The notes under the pieces: model-generated
Told to the model about the DNA's origin: nothing
Seen by the model: only the letters and a program-made list of their open reading frames with translations
The model's database searches: none
Shown: positions 31,292 through 55,187 of the stretch, piece after piece
Layout of the letters: each line of letters begins with the position of its first letter
How positions within the stretch are numbered: position 1 is the first letter of the stretch
Position numbers and translations under genes: made by a program
NCBI RefSeq assembly: GCF_000444875.1
Contig: NC_021985.1
Location: 434,001-498,000, forward strand
Length of the DNA: 64,000 bases
Origin: Streptomyces collinus Tu 365
Lineage (GTDB): Bacteria > Actinomycetota > Actinomycetes > Streptomycetales > Streptomycetaceae
Direction of reading: 5' to 3'

Positions 31292-34200
31292 CAGTGCTTC
31301 TCCGCTTCCGCCACGACGACGTGTACGTTGCTGCCACCCATGCCGAAGGAGCTGACGCCGGCGCGTGCCGGCACGCCGTCCGGCGGCTCCCAGGGCTGTG
31401 CCTCGGCCTGGAGCCGGAACGGGCTGCCGGCCAGGTCGATCATCGGGTTGGGGGTGCCGAGACCGGCGAGGCCGGGCATCAGGCGGTGCCGCATGCTCAG
31501 CAGCACCTTGACCACCCCGGCGACACCGGCGGCGGCCTCGAGATGGCCGATGTTGGACTTGACCGAGCCGAGCCCGGTGCGTCCCTCCACGACCGGCCGC
31601 CCCCAGTCGCGGTAGAGCTGCCCGAACGCCTCCCGCAGCGCGTCCACCTCGATCGGGTCGCCGAGCGGCGTCCCGGTGCCGTGCGCCTCGATGTAGCCGA
31701 TGGTGTCGGGCGGCACCGCCGCCGCCCGATGCGCCGCGAGCAGCACGTCGCGCTGTGCCTGCGGGTTGGGCACGGTGAGCGAGTGGGTGTGGCCGCCGTG
31801 GTTCTCGGCCGAACCGATCAGGACGCCGTGCACCGGGTCGCCGTCGGCGACCGCGCGCTCCAGCAGTTTGAGCGCCAGCAGGACCACGCCCTCGCCGCGG
31901 CCGTAGCCGTCGGCGCGCTCGTCGAAGGTCTTGCACCGCCCGTCGGCACTGAGCATTCCGGCGCGGCGCAGACCGGTGAAGCCGTGCGGGGACAGGAGCA
32001 GGTTCGCGCCGCCGGCCAGGGCGAGATCGCAGTCGCCGAGGTGCAGGGCGCGGGCCGCGCGGTGGATCGCCACCAGGGAGCTGGAGCAGGCGGTGTCGTA
32101 GACCGCGCTGGGGCCGTGCAGGTCGTACACGTAGGAGATGCGGTTGGCCGCGATCGAGGCGACGTTGCCGATCAGGAAGTGATCGTCCATCTCCGGCGAG
32201 CCCGGGCCCAGCAGGCTCAGATAGTCGGCGCCGCTGAGACCGACGAACACCCCGGTGTGGCTGCCGACCAGCGTCGCGGGCACGAGTCCGGCGTCGAGCA
32301 GGGCCTCGTCCGCGGCGTGCAGGAGGAGCCGGTGCTGCGGATCCATCTGGGCCGCCTCGCGCGGCGAGATCCGGAACCGCCCCGCGTCGAAGGCGTCGAC
32401 GTCGCGCACGAACGAGCCCCGAAAGCGCTCCGGGAACACCCGGGCGGAGAAGCCTCGCTCCAGCGGGTACGGCGCGGTGAGGTCGCGGCCCTCGGCGAGG
32501 TGGATCCAGAACTCCTGCAGTGACCCGGAGGCCGGCAGGCGGGCGCCGACGCCGATGATCGCCACGGGCGGGTAGCCGAGGGTCTCGGGAGGTTCCCCGG
32601 GCGCGCCGGCCCGGACGGTGGCCGCCGCGCGGGCCGGCTCGGGCTCGGCTTCGGTCTCGGCGAAGGTGTCCGGGACGGCTTCGGTCTCGGTGAAGGCGTC
32701 CGGGACGGCTTCGGCCTCGGTGAAGGCGTCCGGGCGGTTCGCGCCCAGGTGCGCCGCGAGCGAGGCGAGCGCGGGGTGCGCGTAGAAGAGCGTGGGGCTG
32801 ACGGGCACGCCGAAGCGGGTGCGGACCGCCATCGCGAGCCGGGTGAAACCGACCGAGTCGAAGCCCGCCTCGCCGAGCGGCCGGTCCACCGGGATGTCCT
32901 CCGGCGCCACCCCGGCGACACCCGCGGTCAGCTCCCGCAGGGTCGCCAGCAACCGGCCGCCGTCGTGCGGCCGGGGCTCCGGCGCTGCCTCGGGGTGACC
33001 GAACTCGCGGATCAGTTCGTCCAGGGAGCCGGTGGCGAGCCGGACCGCGTCGATCTTGGCGTTCGGGGTCATCGGCAGGCCGGTCATCGGCACGGTCCGG
33101 GACGGGATCATGTACGCCGGAAGCCACTCCTCGATCCGCCTGGCAGCCGCCGCGGCCTCCGCGGGCTCGGCGACGACGAAGGCGACCAGGCGCTGGTGCC
33201 CGGGCCGCTCCTCGCGCAGGACCACCCGCGCCTCGCCGCTCACGCCGGTACGCCGGATCGCCGCCTCGATCTCGCCGGGCTCGATCCGGTGCCCGCGCAG
33301 CTTGATCTGCCGGTCGGCGCGGCCGAGCAGCAGCATCTCGCCGGTCTCGGTCCACCGGGCCAGGTCTCCGGTGCGGTAGCGCCGCTGCCCGTCCTGCCCG
33401 ACGAAGCGCTCGGCGCTCAGTTCGGGGCGGCCGCGGTAGCCGCGGGCGACGCCGTCACCGCCGATCAGCAGTTCCCCGGTGGCGCCGAACGGGACCGGGC
33501 CACCGTCCGGCCCGGCGAGGTGGAAGGTCGTGTTCGCGATCGGCGTGCCGACCGTGATCGGCCGGTCGCGGCGTACCCGCAGTACCGAGGACCAGATCGT
33601 GGTCTCGGTCGGGCCGTACATGTTCCACAACTCACCGGAGCGGTCGATCAGTTCGGCCGCCAGCTCGGCGCTCAGCGCCTCCCCGCCGCACAGCAGCCGG
33701 GGTACCCGTCCGCTCCAGCCGGCGGCGAGCAGCATCTGCCAGGTGGCCGGGGTGGCCTGCACGACGGTCGCGCCGCTGCTGTCGAGCAGGCCGGCCAGCG
33801 CGAAGCCGTCCCGGGTGGTCTCGGCCGGCGCGATGTGGACGGTCGCGCCCTGGGTGAGCGGGAGCAGCAGTTCGAGCCCTGCGATGTCGAACCCGGCCGT
33901 GGTGACGGCGAGCAGCACGTCGTCCTCGGCGCACCCGGGCCGCTCCGCCATCGCGGTGAGGAAGTTGACCAGGTTGCCATGGGTGACCTCGACACCCTTG
34001 GGCCGGCCGGTCGATCCGGAGGTGTAGAGCACGTACGCGAGATCGTCGTCGTGGCAGGCGACCGGCGGGCCCGGGGCGGCGTCGCCCGGGTCACCTAGCG
34101 GAATCCGGGCGCCCGGTGTCTCGGCCGGCAGGCGGTCGCAGTACGCCGGGTCGACCAGGACCGCGGCGAGGCCGGCGTCGGTGCAGATGTGCGCGAGGCG

Positions 34201-35939
34201 GGCGGCCGGGAAGTCCGGGTCGAGCGGCACGTAGGCCGCGCCGGCGGTGTGCGCCGCCAGCATCGCCACGATCAGGGCGGCTCGCCGGCCGGACAGCACC
34301 CCGACCAGGTCGCCACGGCCCACGCCGGATGCGCGGAGGGTCCGCGCCAGTGCGTGCACCCGCCGGGCCAGCTCGCCGTAACTGGTGGCACCGTCGGCGT
34401 CCACCACGGCGACGCGCTCCGGGGCCGACGCCGCGCGGGCCAGCACCAAACCGGCCGCGGTCACGTCGCGGGGCCGGGCGGCACGGGTGTCGTTGGCCCG
34501 GTCGACGAGGGCGCGTTCCGCCGCGGTGGTGAGGGGCAGATCGCCGATCGGCCGCCGGGGATCGGCGGCCACGGTCTCCAGCAGCATCCGGTAGTGCTCG
34601 GCCAGGCGCTCGGCCGTGGCCGGGTCGAACAGCTCGCGGTCGTACTTGAAATGGACCAACGCCTGGGACCCGCGCACCACCACCTCGACGACCAGCGGGT
34701 TCTCACCCTCCTGGGTCAGCTCCAGGGCGTCGTCGAAGACGGTCTGCCCGGCGGCCATGTCCTGATCGCCGCCCACGCCCTGTTGCAGGTAGAAGCCGAT
34801 GTCGAAGGAGACCGCGGTGCCGCCGGCGCGGCGCAGGTCACCGACCACGGCGGCGAACGGGTAGGAGCTGTGTTCCTCGGCCTGCGCCATGTGGTCGTGC
34901 ACGGCGTTCATCAGCTCGGCGAGGCTGCGCTGCGGGTCGCAGTCGACCCGCACGACCACCGGGTTGATCAGGTAGCCCACGGTGCGGTCGAAACGCTCGG
35001 AGATCCGGCCGTCGGTCGGCACCATGACGTTGATGTCGCGGTGGCCGGAGTGCCGGTGCAGCAGAGCGGCGAAGGCACCCAGCAGCACGCTGAACGGGGT
35101 CAGACCGGCCGCGCCGGCGACGTGACGGACAGCCGTCCAGGTCTCCTCCGGCAGCCGGAACTGCACCATCGCGCCGGTGTCGGCGGTGGGCGGGGCGACC
35201 CGGTGCCGATCGGTGATCGCGTCGAGGACGGGACCGCTGGAGGCTCCGGCCAGCCGGTCGAGCCACCAGCGGCGGTGCGTCTCGGCCTCCGGCCCGTCGA
35301 GCAGTTCCCGCTGTCGACGGACGAACTCGCGGTACGGGGTGGCCTGCTCGACCGGCGGCAGAACACCTCGACGGGCCAGTGCGTCGTGGCAGGCCACGAT
35401 GTCGCGCAGCAGCAGGTGGCTGGAGATCCCGTCGGTGATCATGTGGTGGAACACCAGGAGCAGCAGGGTCCGGCCACCGGGTGCCGCGATCAGCCACATC
35501 CGGTGCAGGGGGTCCTGCTCCAGGTCGAACGGAGTGTGCACCAGCCGCCGGATGCGCGCGGCGAACTCCCCGTCGGTGACGTGCCGGAGGTCCAGCCGGA
35601 CCACCTCGGCGGGGCGTTCGGTGATCTCCTGCACCGGAGTGGTCCCGTCCAGTCGGACGGCGATCCGCAGACCCGGCTGCCGCTCCACGACGGCGATCAG
35701 GGCCCGGGTGAGCACGTCCGGATCGACCGCCTGGTTCAGCCACAGCCCGAGCGGCAGGTTGTAGGAGGTGGTGCCGGGTCGGCTCGCGTGGATCGCCCAG
35801 AGCGCCGCCTGGCCGCGACTGAGCGGATACGGCCCCGGCTCCGGCACCGGATCGGACAGGCCCCGCAGCAGCGACTCGGCGATCTCGTCGGGCAGCTCAC
35901 CGGCGGCGACCGCGGCGAGGACGTCGCGCAGTGCCCGGC

Positions 35940-35943
<4 letters not shown>
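31291..35943 (-). CDS. kirAIII-like: Hybrid NRPS-PKS: C-A(Gly)-PCP-KS (module 6 and KS of module 7)
   Basis: 1550 residues. A short N-terminal docking-like helix (1-30) is followed by a condensation domain about 38-460 (HHMITDG near 164), an adenylation domain about 485-980 (LYTSGSTGRPKG near 636; YGPTETTIW; final motif NAKID instead of the usual NGKVD), PCP (Ser1030 in GFDSV), an acidic repeat linker about 1070-1100, and KS about 1126-1545 (Cys1286 in [21 protein letters not shown]). Reading the pocket residues by position gives D-I-L-Q-L-G-M-I-W-K, one residue from the classical glycine code DILQLGLIWK. The role is to amidate the polyketide acyl chain with glycine and pass glycyl-polyketide to the terminal KS, whose processing domains sit in the next protein. 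The ATG at 35943 overlaps the upstream stop (ATGA). The open frame extends upstream to 36885 but is arginine-rich shadow there. Confidence 0.92.
32645..32738 (-). repeat. 30-bp x3 tandem repeat in PCP-KS linker
   Basis: Three 30-bp units encode acidic decapeptides of the form TE(A/T)EAVPD(A/T)F between the PCP and KS of the NRPS-PKS protein. This is an acidic spacer, unlike the Pro/Ala linkers elsewhere. Confidence 0.88.
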
Positions 35944-49094
<13,151 letters not shown>

Positions 49095-49118
49095 GTGTTG
49101 TCTCCCGGTGGTCGCGGC

Positions 49119-52100
49119 TCAGCGGTGGGAACGGTCGAGCGCGGGGGCCGCGACCGGCGTGACGGTGAGATCGAGGCGCGCCGACCGGACCGGTCTCGCG
49201 GCGGGGCGGGCGGGAGTCGTGAGGATCCCGGCGCGGTGGTGCCAGAACCGGCGGCGCCGGTACTCCGGTGAGGGCAGCGGAGCCCGCCCGGTCCCCTCGG
49301 GGGCGCCGGGGCCGAGTACGACGTGGGCGTTGGTGCCGCCGAATCCGAAGGCGCTGACCGCGACGCGGCTGCCGGCGGGCAGTTCGGTCGTGGTCCGTGC
49401 GGGGAAGAACGGTGACTCGCCGAACGCGAACCGCGGATTGGGTCGCTCGCAGTGCAGGGTCGGGACGATCAGTCCGTGCCGGAGCGTCTGCACGGCCTTG
49501 ATGAATCCGGCGATCCCGGCGGCGCTGAGCAGGTGGCCCATCGAGCTCTTGACGCTGCCGATCCCGCAGTACTCCCGGTCGCCGGTGTGCTGCCGGTAGA
49601 CGGTGGTCAGCGCCTGCAGCTCGATCGGGTCGCCGATCATCGTGCCGGTGCCGTGCGCCTCGACGTATCCGATGGTGCGCGCGTCGATGCCGCCGCGGGC
49701 GAGCACCTCGCTGATCAGCGCCCGCTGGGCGGCCCCGTTCGGGGTGGTGTGGCCCATGGTGCGGCCGTCGTTGTTGACACCGGACGCTTCGATGACCGCG
49801 AGGATGCGGTCGCCGTCGCGTTCGGCGGCGTCGAGACGCTTCAGCAGCACCAGCCCGGCGCCCTCGCCCGGGACGAAGCCGTCGGCGGACTCGTCGAAGG
49901 TGCGGCAGCGTCCGGTCGGTGACAGCGCCTTGCCGGCGCTGAGCATCAGGTACGGCTCCTCGTCCAGCAGCAGGTCCACACCGCCGGCCAGTGCCATCTC
50001 GGACTCGCCCAGCATCAGGCTCTGCGCGGCCAGGTGCACACTGACCAGCGCCGACGAGCAGGCGCTGTCGATCACGAGGTTCGGCCCGGCGAGGTCGAGG
50101 AAGTGCGACACGTGCGCCGCGATGTAGTTCTGGTTGATCCCGACGATCGACTCGCGGGTCAGCGGCCGCAGGTGTGCGCGGTGATTGCCCGTCCGGCCGC
50201 CGACGAAGACTCCGACCCGGCGGCCACGTAACTCCTCAGCGGTGTACCCGGCGTCGTGCACGCACTCGACGGCGACCTCGAGCGTCTTGCGTATCAGGGG
50301 GTCGAGTTGACGTGCCGTCTCGTCGTCGAAGCCGAAGTAGCCCGGGTCGAACAGGGCGGCGTCGTCGAGGAAGCCGCCCCACCGGCTCTGGCTGAACCCG
50401 GGTCCGCCGTCCGGCCGGTAGAGGGCCGTGGTGTCCCAGCGGTCCGCCGGCACGTCGCCGACCAGGTCCCGCCCGGCGAGCAGTGCCTGCCAGAGCTGCT
50501 CCGGGTCGGCTGCGCCGGGCAGTCGGCAGCCCATCCCGATGACCGCGATCCGCGTCGCGGCACCGTCCGCGGCGGACGTCCGTGCCGGCGCCGCGGATGC
50601 CACCGGGGCGGTGGCCGGGGCACGCTCCGCCGCGGAGGCCACCGGGCCGGTCGCCGGAACACGCTCTGCCGCGGACGCCACCGGGCCGGTGGCCGGGGCA
50701 CGCGCTCCCGCGGCGGTGAGCGCGGCGGCGAGCCGGGCCAGTGTGGGGTGATCCTGGAGCAGGCTGGGGTCCACGACGTCGCCGAGTGCTGCCTCGAGAT
50801 CGCGGACCAGCTCGGCCATCAGCAACGAGTCCACACCGAGGTCGACGAGGTGGGTGTCGGGCCGCAGCAGGGACCGTTCGGTGCGGGTTGTCCGGGCCAC
50901 GACGTCGGCCAGCCAGTCGATCTCGGCCGCGTCCGGCTCGTCCGCCGGGGCGGTGACCGGCTCGGGGGCGGGATCGGGGTCGCGCCGGGGCGCCCGGAAC
51001 AGTTCGTCGGCCGGCACCGCGGTCCGGCGCGTCAGGCAGGGCAGCAGCACCGGTTCGCCCGGCACCCGCAGCGCCAGGTCGAGCAGTCGCAGCGCGTCGC
51101 CCTCCGCCAGGTCGGGGATGCCCAGTTCGGTCCCGGCGCTGGTACGCCGCTCGCCCATTCCGACGTCCCGCCACAGCGGCCACCGCAGCGACCGGACCAC
51201 GCACCCGGGCTCGTCCGCGTGCGCCTCGGCGAAGTCGTCGAGGACGTTGTTGGCCGCGGCGTAGTCCAGATAGCCCCCGGCCAGCCGGGGCGACCCGGCC
51301 GCGATCGAGGAGAACAGGACCATGAGGCGCGGCAGCCGGCTGCCGAACGCAGCCCACAGTGTCTCCACGGCGAGCTTGGGCCGTAGCACGACGGCGATCT
51401 CGTCGGCCGTCTTGGCCAGGAACGACCGGGGCTGGTGCATGACCCCCGCGCAGTGGAAGGCCGCCGCGATCCCTCCGGCGCGGCCTCGATGCCGGTTGAT
51501 CAGCCTGCGCAGCGTGACCGCGTCGTTCAGCGCATGGGTGTGGACCGAGAGCTTCACGCCCCGCTCGGCGAGGGCCAGCAGGGCGGTGAGGCGCGTGCGC
51601 AGCAACGGGTCGGTCGACGGCTCGGCGGCCAGGGACGCCCAGCGGTTGCGGGCGGGCAGCTCGGAGCGGCCGATCAGGACGAGGTGCCGCGCACCCCGGT
51701 CGGCCAGGTGCTCGGCGAGGCGCAGGCCGATGGCACCGGTGCCCCCGGTGATCAGCACGGCGCCCCGGTCGAGACCGGTCAGCGGATCGACGTCGCCGGG
51801 CCGGGCGAACCCGGCCACGCTGCGCCGTCGTCGGGAGCCGGCGTACCGGATCTCGGTCTCCTGGTCGTCGGCCGTGCTCTCGGCCGCGACCGCGGCGGCC
51901 AGGTCGGCGAGGTCACCGTCGACCCGGACGGTGCGGGAGACGACCATGGGCAGTTCTCCGGAGACGGCGCGGTAGAAGCCGGCCAGCGCCGAGCGGCGAG
52001 CGCCGCTGACGTGCAGGCAGCGCAGGCCGGTGCGCGGATGCCGGCCGAGCACCTCGCGCAGCACCTGGATCCGCTCGGTGACCAGAGCGCCCGGTTCTCC

Positions 52101-55100
52101 CCAGTCGACCAGATCGGCGACGCCGGCCAGGCCCCGCACGGTGGGCAGCGGATCGCCGGGGCGATGCGCGACGGCGTCGTCGCCGAACAGCGTCGTCGCG
52201 AGGCTCGGGTCCGTCGTGAGGACCAGGAAACGGCCGCGCTGCGCCGGCGCGGGTGGCGGCGCGTCCTGCCAGGCCGCGGTGAGGAACTGCGGGGCGGGGC
52301 TAGGCGATTGCGGCACGGCGGTGGGCGCCGCCCAGTGCTGGTCCCGCCGGAAGGGGTAGCTCGGCAGCGACACGACGGGGGCGGCAGGCACCGGGCCCTC
52401 GGTCCCGGCGTCGCCGGTGAGCGGCTCGGCGTCGACGGCGGCGGCCAGCGCGTCCGCGAGTTCGCCGAGGTCTGCCGCCGTGACGGCGACGCGGCAGGCC
52501 AGCCGGGCCCGGCCGGTGCTCATCGTCCGGGCGATCGAGGCGAGTGGGGGCGCTTGCGGTGACCTCACCACGTCCAGCAGCGCGACGAGCGCGTCCCGCA
52601 GTGCCTGCGGGGTGCGGGCCGACACGGGCACCGTCACCCGGCCGACCGGCGGTGCCCCGGCTGCCGGCGGTGCCTCCTCCAGGACCACGTGCGCGTTCGT
52701 GCCGCCCATGCCGAACGAGCTGACCCCGGCCCGGCGGGGGCCGCCGCCGGGCGGCGGCTCCCACGCGGCCTGTTCCAGCTGGAGCCGCAGCGGCGAACCG
52801 GACAGGTTGATCATGCGGTTCGTCCGGCGCACGTTGCGGGTGGCCGGCAGCGTCCGGTGGCGCAGGGCGAGAATGACTTTGATCATGCCGGCGACACCGG
52901 CGGCGGCCTCCAGATGACCGATGTTGGTCTTGAGGGATCCGATGCCACAGTGTGGTGCGTCCGGCATCGGATGCCGGCTGTGCGCGTACAGCCGGCGGAA
53001 CGCCGCCACCATGGCCGACACCTCGATCGGGTCGCCCAGCCGGGTACCGGTGCCGTGCGCCTCGAGGTAGCCGACGGTGGCGGGGTCGACGGCCGCCGTG
53101 GTGTAGGCGCTGACCAGCAGGTCGGCCTGGGCCTCGGGGTTGGGCGCGGTGAACGACTGCGCCTGCCCACCGTGGTTGACCGCCACCTCGCGGATGACCG
53201 CGTGCACCCGGTCGCCGTCGGCGAGCGCCCGGTCGAGGGGTTTGAGCAGCAACGCGCATGCCCCCTCGCCGCGGACGTAGCCGTCGGCGTCGTCGTCGAA
53301 GGTGTGGCAGCGTCCGCGTGGGCTCAGTACGCCGGCGCGCTGGTACGCCGCGTGCCGTCCCGGGTCGCACAGCACGTTGACGCCGCCCGCGAAGGCCTGG
53401 TCGCATGCTCCGGCCCGCAGCGCCGCGATGGCCTGGGCCACCGCGACCAGCGACGACGAGCAGAGTGTGTCCACGGTGACGCTCGGGCCGCGCAGGCCCA
53501 GGGCGTACGAGACCCGGTTGGCCACCAGCGAAGGAGAGACCGCGACGCTCAGGTGCGGTTCGTCGCGACCGGCGTGCTCGGCCAGCACGGTGGCGTAGTC
53601 GGAGTGGCAGACCCCGGTGTACACACCGGTCCGGCTGCCCGACAGCTTGGTGGGGTCCTGTCCCGCGTCCTCGGCGGTCGCCCACGCCACCTCGAGCATG
53701 AGCCGCTGCTGGGGATCCATCAGCGCGGCCTCGCGGGGGCTGACGGCGAAGAATTCGTGGTCGAAGCGGCGGATGTCGTCGAGCAGGGCCGCCCGGCCCA
53801 CCAGATCCGGGTGCGCGGCGGTGTCCCAGCGGTCGATCGGGATGTCGCGGATCGCGTCCTCGTCGCGGCCGAGCAGGTCCCACAGTTCACTCACGCTGGC
53901 CGCCCCGGGGAAGCGTCCGGCCATGCCGATCACCGCGATCGGTGCCGAGGCGCCCGGCTTCGGTGCGGCCGTGGCGGTGACCGGTCGGGGTTCGCGGTCC
54001 TCGCCGCGTATCACCTGCGCCATGGCCTCGACGGTGAAGGCCTGGAACATGGCGCTGGGATCGATCTGCAAGCCGTGTTCGTCATGGGCCAGCGCCACGA
54101 TCTCGGCAAGCGCGACGCTGTCCAGGCCGTACCGCCGCAGGTCGTCGTCGGCGGTCAGGGAACCGGCCGGCCGTCCGAGCGCCCGTTCCAGCAGCTGCAG
54201 CAGCACCGTTTCCAGGGCGTCGTCGGTCGCGGGCGCGGGTTCCCTCGGGGCCGGCGCGGCGCGGGGCGCGACGGAGTCACCCCAGAGCCCGCCGAACACG
54301 CTGGACCCGCGCAGTGCCTTGACCGTCTCGATCCGGGCCAGCGGCCTGTTGTCGGCCTCGCGCAGCAACGTCGAGGTCAGCACCGCCCGGTGACCGTCCT
54401 CCAGACGCAGGTCGTCCAGCCGGTACCGCACGGTGTCCTCGGCGCCGCAGTTCGCCAGGTACACGATGTCGCGTCTGACGGTGGTGGCCGCGGTGGCCCA
54501 CTCGCCGCCTGGTGCCAGCGAGTGCAGGTACCGGCGCTCGCCGTGGTCGTTGATGTGCGGGTAGGAGGCGAAGTAGAGCAGGCCGAGGGCGTTGACGTCG
54601 ACGACCGGATTGAGCTCGTAACGCTCGGTGTGCAGTCCGGGACCATCCGTGTGGCGACCGCTCTGCTCCTGGAAGTCGTGCAGGAAGGCCAGCTGGTCGG
54701 CGTCCGGCTCCCGGGCCGGCAGGCAGCCGGGCAGCTGTGGCACGCCGGGAACCAGCCAGTTGCGGTCCGAGCGGCGGACGAAAACGGTGAGCAGCCGGAC
54801 GTCGACGTGTGCCGTGCCGGTGGCGAAGCGGATGTCGGACAGGAACCGCCGGTCGTCCAGTCTGGTCAGTTCACCGCTCATCTCGCCTTCGTCGAGCTCG
54901 GCGAAGGCGGCGAGCGAGGCGCTCGCGGTGTGGCGGACCCGGACGAAGGCCGGAAGCAACCGGGTGCCGTCGGCGTCGGCGAGTTTGGTGACCGAGGTGC
55001 CGAAGTACTCACCGATCAGCGACCAGTGCAGGTCGCCGGACTCGCGTAACAGCCAGTTCTCGGAGAGGCCACCGGTGGCGAGCGTCGGCAGGCCCAGCAC

Positions 55101-55187
55101 GACGTGCCGGGCGGTCACGAGACAGAACCGCAGGGGTGGTGAACGGGGAGCTGCGTGCAGCCGTGCCGCCACCTGTTTGAGCCACAT
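49119..55187 (-). CDS. kirAI-like: Loading protein: LnmK-like domain-ACP-KS-KR-ACP-KS (starter, module 1, KS of module 2)
   Basis: 2022 residues, the first gene of the operon. Residues 1-300 resemble the LnmK/Pnap_2097 double-hot-dog family of acyltransferase/decarboxylases (GGLSENWLL, a GDLHW segment, DVNALGLLYFASY, a YLANCG segment). Then ACP (Ser357), KS about 415-840 (Cys576 in DTLCSSSL), KR about 1140-1390 (TGGTGAIG), ACP (Ser1454), KS about 1546-1965 (Cys1710 in DSACSSAL; HGTGT and GHLLSAAG intact) and a short basic tail after YRRRRFW. The DH-ACP-KR that processes the second KS product begins the next protein. There is no AT. Leu47 is a rare TTA codon. No Shine-Dalgarno precedes the ATG, but a TATATC hexamer lies 7 nt upstream, so the mRNA may be leaderless. 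A start a few codons downstream (GTG before TARHVV) is possible. The family call is from remembered motifs. Confidence 0.9.
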   Translation of the reverse strand: MWLKQVAARLHAAPRSPPLRFCLVTARHVVLGLPTLATGGLSENWLLRESGDLHWSLIGEYFGTSVTKLADADGTRLLPAFVRVRHTASASLAAFAELDEGEMSGELTRLDDRRFLSDIRFATGTAHVDVRLLTVFVRRSDRNWLVPGVPQLPGCLPAREPDADQLAFLHDFQEQSGRHTDGPGLHTERYELNPVVDVNALGLLYFASYPHINDHGERRYLHSLAPGGEWATAATTVRRDIVYLANCGAEDTVRYRLDDLRLEDGHRAVLTSTLLREADNRPLARIETVKALRGSSVFGGLWGDSVAPRAAPAPREPAPATDDALETVLLQLLERALGRPAGSLTADDDLRRYGLDSVALAEIVALAHDEHGLQIDPSAMFQAFTVEAMAQVIRGEDREPRPVTATAAPKPGASAPIAVIGMAGRFPGAASVSELWDLLGRDEDAIRDIPIDRWDTAAHPDLVGRAALLDDIRRFDHEFFAVSPREAALMDPQQRLMLEVAWATAEDAGQDPTKLSGSRTGVYTGVCHSDYATVLAEHAGRDEPHLSVAVSPSLVANRVSYALGLRGPSVTVDTLCSSSLVAVAQAIAALRAGACDQAFAGGVNVLCDPGRHAAYQRAGVLSPRGRCHTFDDDADGYVRGEGACALLLKPLDRALADGDRVHAVIREVAVNHGGQAQSFTAPNPEAQADLLVSAYTTAAVDPATVGYLEAHGTGTRLGDPIEVSAMVAAFRRLYAHSRHPMPDAPHCGIGSLKTNIGHLEAAAGVAGMIKVILALRHRTLPATRNVRRTNRMINLSGSPLRLQLEQAAWEPPPGGGPRRAGVSSFGMGGTNAHVVLEEAPPAAGAPPVGRVTVPVSARTPQALRDALVALLDVVRSPQAPPLASIARTMSTGRARLACRVAVTAADLGELADALAAAVDAEPLTGDAGTEGPVPAAPVVSLPSYPFRRDQHWAAPTAVPQSPSPAPQFLTAAWQDAPPPAPAQRGRFLVLTTDPSLATTLFGDDAVAHRPGDPLPTVRGLAGVADLVDWGEPGALVTERIQVLREVLGRHPRTGLRCLHVSGARRSALAGFYRAVSGELPMVVSRTVRVDGDLADLAAAVAAESTADDQETEIRYAGSRRRRSVAGFARPGDVDPLTGLDRGAVLITGGTGAIGLRLAEHLADRGARHLVLIGRSELPARNRWASLAAEPSTDPLLRTRLTALLALAERGVKLSVHTHALNDAVTLRRLINRHRGRAGGIAAAFHCAGVMHQPRSFLAKTADEIAVVLRPKLAVETLWAAFGSRLPRLMVLFSSIAAGSPRLAGGYLDYAAANNVLDDFAEAHADEPGCVVRSLRWPLWRDVGMGERRTSAGTELGIPDLAEGDALRLLDLALRVPGEPVLLPCLTRRTAVPADELFRAPRRDPDPAPEPVTAPADEPDAAEIDWLADVVARTTRTERSLLRPDTHLVDLGVDSLLMAELVRDLEAALGDVVDPSLLQDHPTLARLAAALTAAGARAPATGPVASAAERVPATGPVASAAERAPATAPVASAAPARTSAADGAATRIAVIGMGCRLPGAADPEQLWQALLAGRDLVGDVPADRWDTTALYRPDGGPGFSQSRWGGFLDDAALFDPGYFGFDDETARQLDPLIRKTLEVAVECVHDAGYTAEELRGRRVGVFVGGRTGNHRAHLRPLTRESIVGINQNYIAAHVSHFLDLAGPNLVIDSACSSALVSVHLAAQSLMLGESEMALAGGVDLLLDEEPYLMLSAGKALSPTGRCRTFDESADGFVPGEGAGLVLLKRLDAAERDGDRILAVIEASGVNNDGRTMGHTTPNGAAQRALISEVLARGGIDARTIGYVEAHGTGTMIGDPIELQALTTVYRQHTGDREYCGIGSVKSSMGHLLSAAGIAGFIKAVQTLRHGLIVPTLHCERPNPRFAFGESPFFPARTTTELPAGSRVAVSAFGFGGTNAHVVLGPGAPEGTGRAPLPSPEYRRRRFWHHRAGILTTPARPAARPVRSARLDLTVTPVAAPALDRSHR
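50599..50705 (-). repeat. 39-bp tandem repeat (nearly three copies) in ACP-KS linker
   Basis: Units of 39 bp starting at 50599, 50638 and 50677 encode ATGPVASAAERVP-type 13-residue blocks between the ACP and second KS of the loading protein. Confidence 0.88.
55047..55049 (-). promoter_or_regulatory. TTA leucine codon (possible bldA control) in first PKS gene
   Basis: Codon 47 of the loading protein is TTA, read from the complement of taa. In Streptomyces TTA needs the late-expressed bldA tRNA, so its place near the 5' end of a >55-kb operon could tie antibiotic synthesis to development. A second TTA lies in the five-KS gene. Confidence 0.75.

Noticed and set aside
12095..33355. Longer N-terminus for the five-KS gene (start at 33355)
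   Set aside because: The upstream part overlaps the NRPS gene in a shadow frame; ATG 31291 has a GGAG site and TGATG coupling.
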